Source of the DNA: Paracoccaceae bacterium
GTDB taxonomy: Bacteria > Pseudomonadota > Alphaproteobacteria > Rhodobacterales > Rhodobacteraceae
Assembly (NCBI GenBank): GCA_013003075.1
Contig: JABDLJ010000033.1
Coordinates: forward strand, 32,925 to 96,924
Reading direction: 5' to 3'
Length of the DNA: 64,000 nt
In this document: one piece after another, positions 59,170 through 64,000 of the stretch
How positions within the stretch are numbered: the stretch's first letter is position 1
Layout of the letters: every line of letters begins with the position of its first letter
The notes under the pieces: model-generated
Database searches by the model: none
What the model was told of the DNA's origin: nothing
What the model saw: only the letters and a program-made list of their open reading frames with translations
Translations under genes and position numbers: made by a program

Positions 59170-59295
59170 CCCGCCCCGCGCCCGCAAGCGCAGCCTTTCT
59201 GCCCCAGTTGCGCGCAAAAGCCGCCGCCCCTTCTTTGCAAAGGGCGGCGCTCTGCCTATAAGGCGCCGGACACAGCGCGAGGAAGGCAGGACGCG

Positions 59296-59883
59296 ATGCG
59301 CAAGGGCTCGATCACGCGGAAGACCGCGGAGACCGATATCACCGTCGAGATCGATCTCGACGGGACCGGCAGCTATGACAATGAAACCGGCGTGGGGTTC
59401 TTCGACCACATGCTGGACCAGCTTGGCCGCCATGCCCTGATCGACATGAAGATCCGTGCCTCGGGCGATCTGCACATCGACGACCACCACACGGTCGAGG
59501 ATACCGGGATCGCGCTGGGACAGGCGCTGAGCGAAGCGCTGGGCGACAAACGCGGCATCCGCCGCTACGGCGAGTGCCACCTGCCGATGGACGACGCGCA
59601 GGTGCGCGCCGCGCTCGATCTGTCGGGCCGGCCGTTCCTGATCTGGAACGTCAAGATGCCGACCAACCAGATCGGCACCTTCGACACAGAGCTTGTCCGC
59701 GAGTTCTTCCAGGCGCTGTCGACCCATGGCGGCATCACCCTGCATGTCGACATGATCCACGGGATCAACAGCCACCACATCGCCGAGGCCGCGTTCAAGG
59801 CGGTCGCCCGGGCGCTGCGGGTGGCGCTGGAGACCGATCCGCGCACCGCCGGCGCCGTGCCGTCGACCAAGGGCACCTTGTGA
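59296..59883 (+). CDS. hisB: Imidazoleglycerol-phosphate dehydratase
   Basis: The 195-residue single-domain HisB has the metal-binding [13 protein letters not shown] near residue 35 and the [17 protein letters not shown] motif near 60. The second [18 protein letters not shown] repeat is near 155. It carries out the Mn-dependent sixth step of histidine synthesis. It lacks the phosphatase domain of the enterobacterial fusion, as is normal for alphaproteobacteria. It is 10 bases before hisH. Confidence 0.97.
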   Translation: MRKGSITRKTAETDITVEIDLDGTGSYDNETGVGFFDHMLDQLGRHALIDMKIRASGDLHIDDHHTVEDTGIALGQALSEALGDKRGIRRYGECHLPMDDAQVRAALDLSGRPFLIWNVKMPTNQIGTFDTELVREFFQALSTHGGITLHVDMIHGINSHHIAEAAFKAVARALRVALETDPRTAGAVPSTKGTL

Positions 59884-59893
59884 CGCCGCGCCG

Positions 59894-60532
59894 ATGCTGA
59901 CCGTTCTGATCGATTACAAGTCGGGCAACCTGCACTCGGCCGAAAAGGCCTTTCAGCGCATGGCCGCCGAGACCGGCGCCGGCGAGGTCATCGTCTCGGA
60001 CCGCGCCGAAGACGTGGCCCGCGCCGACCGCATCGTGCTGCCGGGCGATGGCGCCTTTCCGGCCTGCCACGCGGCCCTCAAGGACCGCTCGGGGCTCTAT
60101 GATGCGCTGATCGAAGCGGTCGAGACGCGCGGCCGCCCGTTTCTGGGCATCTGCGTCGGTATGCAGCTGATGGCGCAGCGCGGCCGCGAATACCAGGACA
60201 CGCCCGGATTTGGCTGGATCGACGGCGAAGTGGTGAAGGTCCGCCCCTCCGATCCGTCGCTGAAGGTGCCGCATATGGGCTGGAACGATCTGGTGATCGA
60301 TGCGCCCCACCCGGTGCTGGATGGGCTGAAAACCGGCGATCATGCCTATTTCGTGCATTCCTACCACATGGTCGTCGGCACGCCCGCGCAGCGCCTCGCC
60401 CATTGCGACTATGGCGGCGACATCACCGCCATAGTCGGCCGCGGCACCATGATCGGCACCCAGTTTCATCCCGAAAAGAGCCAGGCGCCCGGCCTGCGCC
60501 TGATCTCGAACTTTCTCAGCTGGGCGCCGTAG
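59894..60532 (+). CDS. hisH: Imidazole glycerol phosphate synthase, glutaminase subunit
   Basis: The 212-residue class I glutamine amidotransferase has the nucleophile Cys in GICVGMQLMAQRG near residue 84 and His/Glu in GTQFHPEKSQ near 195. It supplies ammonia to HisF. Its ATG at 59894 lies just after the hisB stop. Confidence 0.96.
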   Translation: MLTVLIDYKSGNLHSAEKAFQRMAAETGAGEVIVSDRAEDVARADRIVLPGDGAFPACHAALKDRSGLYDALIEAVETRGRPFLGICVGMQLMAQRGREYQDTPGFGWIDGEVVKVRPSDPSLKVPHMGWNDLVIDAPHPVLDGLKTGDHAYFVHSYHMVVGTPAQRLAHCDYGGDITAIVGRGTMIGTQFHPEKSQAPGLRLISNFLSWAP

Positions 60533-60550
60533 GCCGCGCCGCCAAGCTGG

Positions 60551-60943
60551 CTATTTGACGCGCCGCCAGGTTCCGCCGTCCCGGCAGATGCCAAGAATGC
60601 AGCCCTTGACCTGCAGCATGTCGCCGCTCAGCTCCATCTTCGAGCTGTAGGTCTTGTCGCGATCAGGTGCATAGACCTTGCCCTTGCCGTACTTGCCGGC
60701 GCCCATCGCCTGCATGTCCCAGATGATCTGGCGCCCGATATTGTCGGACTTGATCTGCTGGTTTTCGTTGTTGTACGAGCGGATCAGCGTGCCGCAGATC
60801 GTCGCGCCGCATTCTTTCACCTCGATATGTCCGAAATTCCCGTTGTCGTCGCGGGCGGTCTGCCAGGTGCCCAGCACCGGCTCGGCGAAGGCGGAGGTTG
60901 CCGTAACAAGGACTGCGGCGGCGGTTGCAAGAATGGATTTCAT
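60551..60943 (-). CDS. Secreted DUF2147 protein
   Basis: The 130-residue protein has a signal peptide (cleavage near residue 20, ...SAFAEP). A DUF2147 beta-barrel-like body follows: [18 protein letters not shown] and [17 protein letters not shown], with paired Cys probably forming disulfides. It is minus-strand, convergent with hisH (19-base gap) and divergent from hisA, so it interrupts the his genes. ATG 60943 follows GGGAGAG. It is periplasmic with unknown function; DUF2147 members are often linked to envelope roles. Confidence 0.85.
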   Translation of the reverse strand: MKSILATAAAVLVTATSAFAEPVLGTWQTARDDNGNFGHIEVKECGATICGTLIRSYNNENQQIKSDNIGRQIIWDMQAMGAGKYGKGKVYAPDRDKTYSSKMELSGDMLQVKGCILGICRDGGTWRRVK

Positions 60944-61084
60944 AGGTCTCTCCCTGATTTGGCGGCAAGATTGCGCGGCGCAGGCGTTCAGGCAAGCGTG
61001 ACGTTGGGTCGTAAGCTGGCCCTTGGCAAACCCCGGCTGGCAGGGCAGAAGGAGCGCGCCCGAGAATTTCGAAAGACCGCGCCG

Positions 61085-61801
61085 ATGATCCTTTATCCCG
61101 CAATCGACCTCAAGGACGGCCAATGCGTGCGTCTTTTGAAGGGAGACATGGACAAGGCGACGGTCTTTGGCGACGACCCTGCCGCCCAGGCGCGCGCCTT
61201 TCAGGATGCCGGCTGCGACTGGGTGCATCTGGTCGATCTCAACGGCGCTTTCGCCGGTGCGCCGGTCAATGGCGCGGCGGTGGACGCGATCCTCGGCACG
61301 CTCACCGTTCCCGCCCAGCTTGGCGGCGGCATTCGCGACATGGCCACGATAGAGCGCTGGCTGAAAAAGGGCCTTGCGCGCGTCATCCTGGGCACCGTTG
61401 CAGTGGAAGATCCGGGGCTTGTCCGAAAGGCCGCGCGCGCCTTTCCGGGGCAAGTGGCCGTCGGGCTCGATGCCCGCGGCGGCCGGGTGGCGACGCGCGG
61501 CTGGGCCGAAGAGACCGACATGCAGGTGACCGATCTTGCTCGCCGGTTCGAAGATGCCGGCATCGCGGCGATCATCTACACCGATATCGACCGTGACGGC
61601 GCCATGGGCGGACCCAACATCGAGGCCACCGAGGCCCTCGCCCGCGCCACCGACGTGCCGGTGATCGCCTCGGGCGGCGTCTCGTCGATGCAGGATCTTC
61701 TGGCTCTGAAAGCGACCGGCGTGATCTCCGGCGCGATCTCCGGCCGCGCGCTCTATGATGGCGCGATCGATTTGGCCGAGGCGCTTGCCGCCCTCCGCTG
61801 A
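61085..61801 (+). CDS. hisA: ProFAR isomerase
   Basis: The 238-residue TIM barrel has catalytic Asp8 in [24 protein letters not shown] near residue 48 and Asp in [12 protein letters not shown] near 166, with phosphate loops GGGIRD and ASGGVSS. It carries out the fourth step of histidine synthesis (Amadori isomerisation). The ATG at 61085 is chosen because family members begin just before the AIDL strand. Confidence 0.96.
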   Translation: MILYPAIDLKDGQCVRLLKGDMDKATVFGDDPAAQARAFQDAGCDWVHLVDLNGAFAGAPVNGAAVDAILGTLTVPAQLGGGIRDMATIERWLKKGLARVILGTVAVEDPGLVRKAARAFPGQVAVGLDARGGRVATRGWAEETDMQVTDLARRFEDAGIAAIIYTDIDRDGAMGGPNIEATEALARATDVPVIASGGVSSMQDLLALKATGVISGAISGRALYDGAIDLAEALAALR

Positions 61802-62014
61802 CGCGCGCCGCCGCGCCGGCGCACTGCCCCGCTCTTGGCAAGATTGACTGGCCGTGACGGCGCGCGGCGCGGGCCGGCCGGATCGTCTCGGTGCCGGAGG
61901 CACTCAGCCGCCACCCGGGCCCGCACCGCCGGCTCCCGGGCGCCCGGCGCCGCCCGCTGGCAAGCCCGCGCCGATCGCTGGCGCATCGCGCAAAAGCGCG
62001 CTACACCGCCCCCC

Positions 62015-62776
62015 ATGCTCAAGACCCGCATCATCCCCTGCCTTGATGTCGCCAATGGCCGCGTGGTCAAGGGCGTAAATTTCGTCGATCTGGTGGATGC
62101 CGGCGATCCGGTGGAAAGCGCCCGGGCCTATGACGCGGCCGGCGCTGACGAGCTGTGCTTTCTCGACATCCAGGCGACCCATGAGAACCGCGGCACCATG
62201 TACGATCTGGCCCGCCGCACGGCCAAGCACTGTTTCATGCCGCTGACCATCGGCGGCGGCGTGCGCACGCCGGCCGATGTGCGCGCCCTGCTGCTGGCAG
62301 GCGCCGACAAGGTGTCCTTCAACTCCGCCGCGGTCGCAAATCCCGACGTCGTCGCCGAAGCGGCCAGCCATTTCGGCTCGCAATGCATCGTCGTGGCCAT
62401 CGACGCCAAGACCGTGAGCCCCGGCAAGTGGGAGATCTTCACCCATGGCGGACGCCGCGCAACAGGGATCGATGCCGTGCAGTTTGCCAAGACCGTCGCC
62501 GCCAAGGGCGCCGGCGAGATCCTTCTGACCTCGATGGACCGCGACGGCACCCGCGCAGGCTTCAACCTGCCGCTGACCCGCGCCGTCTCCGATGCGGTAG
62601 GCATCCCGGTGATCGCCTCGGGCGGGGTCGGCACGCTCGACCACCTGGTCGAAGGGGTGCGCGAAGGCGGCGCCAGCGCGGTTCTGGCCGCGTCGATCTT
62701 TCACTTCGGCGATTTCACGATCCGCCAGGCCAAAGAGCATATGGCCGCGGCCGGCATACCGATGAGGATGGCATGA
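62015..62776 (+). CDS. hisF: Imidazole glycerol phosphate synthase, cyclase subunit
   Basis: The 253-residue TIM barrel has catalytic Asp11 in [14 protein letters not shown] and Asp near 131 in TSMDRDGT, with phosphate loops GGGVRT and ASGGVG. It works with HisH. A 213-base GC-rich gap separates it from hisA, with no gene seen. The stop overlaps the hisE start (ATGA). Confidence 0.96.
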   Translation: MLKTRIIPCLDVANGRVVKGVNFVDLVDAGDPVESARAYDAAGADELCFLDIQATHENRGTMYDLARRTAKHCFMPLTIGGGVRTPADVRALLLAGADKVSFNSAAVANPDVVAEAASHFGSQCIVVAIDAKTVSPGKWEIFTHGGRRATGIDAVQFAKTVAAKGAGEILLTSMDRDGTRAGFNLPLTRAVSDAVGIPVIASGGVGTLDHLVEGVREGGASAVLAASIFHFGDFTIRQAKEHMAAAGIPMRMA

Positions 62777-63081
62777 CAGTGCTGCAAACGCTCTTTGACA
62801 CGATCGAGGCGCGCAAGGGCGCGGACCCGGCCTCTTCCTGGACCGCGCAGCTTCTGGCCAAGGGTCCGGAAAAATGCGCCGAGAAATTCGGCGAAGAGGC
62901 CGTCGAGGCGATCGTCGAAGCGGTCCGGGGCGACCGCGCGCGGCTGACGGCCGAAGCGGCCGACGTGCTCTATCACCTGCTGGTCATGCTGGCGGCGCGC
63001 GATGTCGCACTGGGGGACGTTCTGGCAGAGCTTGAGCGCCGCGCCGGCACCTCGGGGCTGGAGGAAAAGGCGCGCCGCTGA
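62773..63081 (+). CDS. hisE: Phosphoribosyl-ATP pyrophosphatase
   Basis: The 102-residue MazG-type helical protein has the metal-binding [18 protein letters not shown] near residue 33 and [13 protein letters not shown] near 62. It carries out the second step of histidine synthesis. It is stand-alone rather than fused to HisI, and coupled to hisF by a 4-base overlap. Confidence 0.95.
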   Translation: MTVLQTLFDTIEARKGADPASSWTAQLLAKGPEKCAEKFGEEAVEAIVEAVRGDRARLTAEAADVLYHLLVMLAARDVALGDVLAELERRAGTSGLEEKARR

Positions 63082-63097
63082 ACGCGCCGACGCGGGC

Positions 63098-63538
63098 TTA
63101 GGCCGCGCCGGGCAGCCCGCCGGGAAAGAGCCGGGGGATCTCGATGGCCGGGCACCGGTCCGCGACCACGTCCATCCCGGCCGCCCGCGCGCGCTGCAAC
63201 GCGCCGGGGTGAACGACCCCAAGCTGGGTCCACAGTACTTTCGGCCGCACCGCCATCGCAAGGACTTCGTCCACCAGCGCCGGAAGCGCCTCGGGCCTGC
63301 GAAAGACGTCGATCATATCGACCGGGCGGGTCAGGTCGGCCAGCCGCGCCCGCACGGTTTGCCCAAGAAACCGGCGCCCCTCAAGGCCGGGATTGACCGG
63401 GATCACCGTGTAGCCCTGCGCCACCAGAAACCCCGAGACGGAATGGCTCGGCCGCTCGGACTTGTGGGAAAAACCCACGCAGGCGATGGTCTGAACCTGC
63501 TTCAATATCTGCCGGATCTGCGCGTCGGTTGCCTGCAA
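63098..63538 (-). CDS. CoA-binding (Rossmann) domain protein
   Basis: The 146-residue protein has IACVGFSHKSERPSHSVSGFLVAQGY at residues 18-43 and VIPVNPGLEG near 47, the YccU/CoA_binding pattern. It is likely a cytosolic CoA- or nucleotide-binding protein of unknown role. The start is TTG 63538, preceded at 8-9 bases by AGGAGG. An ATG in another frame nearby is not used. It is convergent with hisE. Confidence 0.88.
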   Translation of the reverse strand: MQATDAQIRQILKQVQTIACVGFSHKSERPSHSVSGFLVAQGYTVIPVNPGLEGRRFLGQTVRARLADLTRPVDMIDVFRRPEALPALVDEVLAMAVRPKVLWTQLGVVHPGALQRARAAGMDVVADRCPAIEIPRLFPGGLPGAA

Positions 63539-63580
63539 ATCTCATTCCTCCTGCCTGCGAATTGTTAACTAGATTTAACG

Positions 63581-63610
63581 AAAAAAGCGCCCGAAACAAT
63601 GTTCGGGCGC
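63581..63610 (-). terminator. Rho-independent terminator of the YHS gene
   Basis: A perfect 9-bp stem (63587-63595 with 63602-63610) with six T following on the minus strand is seen, 156 bases past the YHS stop. The intervening 63611-63765 holds no clear gene. Confidence 0.85.
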
Positions 63611-63765
63611 CAGTCACGGAACGAGGGACAGTAAAGTGATACATGAGGGTTCCGGCCTCATGATCATGGAAAAGGAGATAAGCAGGTTCTCCCACGTTTA
63701 AAGACTATGTAGCACAATTGTGAACGGCGTCTTAACGAACCGAGCGGATACCGCTGCGCGCGCAA

Positions 63766-64000
63766 TCAGCGGTCCAGAACGCCTGGCCAGTTGGCGTCTG
63801 CCCGCGCAATGTTGCCGGGGATGTCCTCTTGCCAGATGCTGCGCACCGTGGTCGAGAAATTGAGGTAAAGCCTGCCGTCATGCACGGTCCAGGCGTCAGG
63901 ATCGGTCGTGGCCGTTGCGCCCTTGGACACGGCATAGGCGCAATAGCCGCCATATTGCGGCGCAAACGCCGCCGGATCGGCATCGAACAGCGCTTTGGAC
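63766..64000 (-). CDS. YHS-domain protein (N-terminus off window)
   Basis: The last 77 residues of a minus-strand gene are seen. Phe-Asp-Ala-Asp-Pro-Ala-Ala-Phe and QYGGYCAYAVSKG are typical of YHS domains, and a LYLNFSTTVRSIWQEDIPGNI segment follows, then the stop at 63766. The family is common as periplasmic small proteins, often with a signal peptide that would lie outside the window. The function is unknown; some YHS proteins bind metal through the Cys. Confidence 0.8.
   Translation of the reverse strand, partial: SKALFDADPAAFAPQYGGYCAYAVSKGATATTDPDAWTVHDGRLYLNFSTTVRSIWQEDIPGNIARADANWPGVLDR

Noticed and set aside
63381..63695. Minus-strand open frame across the terminator near 63600
   Set aside because: It runs through a strong terminator and overlaps the CoA-binding gene in another frame.

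Overview
The window is high-GC DNA, apart from one short AT-richer patch. It most likely comes from a Rhodobacterales (Roseobacter/Rhodobacter-type) alphaproteobacterium. This is inferred from the hisB-hisH / hisA-hisF-hisE block, the ugpBAEC order, a DUF1127 small protein, three tripartite tricarboxylate transporters (TTT) and codon usage. No tRNA, rRNA, CRISPR array, integrase or insertion sequence was recognised.

Region 1 (1-49 kb) is one large catabolic/accessory cluster. A minus-strand operon from 8191 down past position 1 encodes TTT permease subunits, a 4,5-dihydroxyphthalate decarboxylase (DHPD)-like protein, two class II aldolase-fold proteins (one frameshifted), shikimate dehydrogenase, an aldehyde dehydrogenase and a QuiC-type 3-dehydroshikimate dehydratase. 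From 8.4 to 12.1 kb are a 3-hydroxyisobutyrate dehydrogenase-like enzyme, a pair of small cupins and an unusual TctC with a repeat-bearing tail. From 19.3 kb down to 12.1 kb a minus-strand operon holds a bicupin, a phthalate-type Rieske oxygenase, a protein of unknown function, a NicO Ni/Co permease, a protein ending in eight histidines, two homologous half-size permeases and a thiamine-diphosphate (ThDP) enzyme. Divergent from it are a EutA-type reactivase, an IclR regulator, the oxygenase reductase, another DHPD-like protein, a PanB-like enzyme and an alpha/beta hydrolase. From 26 to 31 kb lie a third DHPD-like protein, a zinc alcohol dehydrogenase, a CobW GTPase and the LigK/LigJ-type last steps of protocatechuate 4,5-cleavage. 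From 31.5 to 49 kb much of the gene set recurs: a second cupin pair, bicupin, EutA, ThDP enzyme, two more TTT systems, EamA exporters and a third class II aldolase, plus an FAD monooxygenase at 49.1-50.8 kb.

The main observations are these. (a) Two EutA paralogues are each next to a bicupin, with no ethanolamine ammonia-lyase genes in the window. Metal-handling genes (NicO, CobW, natural His-rich tails) lie around them. (b) A 17-bp dyad, GTTCC-N7-GGAAC with a GCATA-like spacer, recurs in almost every promoter-bearing gap from 8.3 to 46 kb, and less well at 49 kb, including directly upstream of the single IclR gene. This suggests one regulon. The recognisable enzymes point to aromatic or cyclic carboxylic acids converging on protocatechuate, then LigJ/LigK to pyruvate and oxaloacetate. 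The ring-cleaving enzyme, LigC and LigI are not visible, and the bicupins are candidates for the ring-cleavage step.

Region 2 (50.8-53.0 kb) is a short patch with a minisatellite, an imine-reductase-like dehydrogenase, a small membrane protein and non-coding sequence. It looks like a separate insertion.

Region 3 (53-64 kb) is core-like: ugpBAEC for glycerol-3-phosphate uptake, a FOXRED2-like flavoprotein, hisB-hisH, a convergent DUF2147 protein, hisA, hisF-hisE, a CoA-binding protein and the end of a YHS-domain protein.
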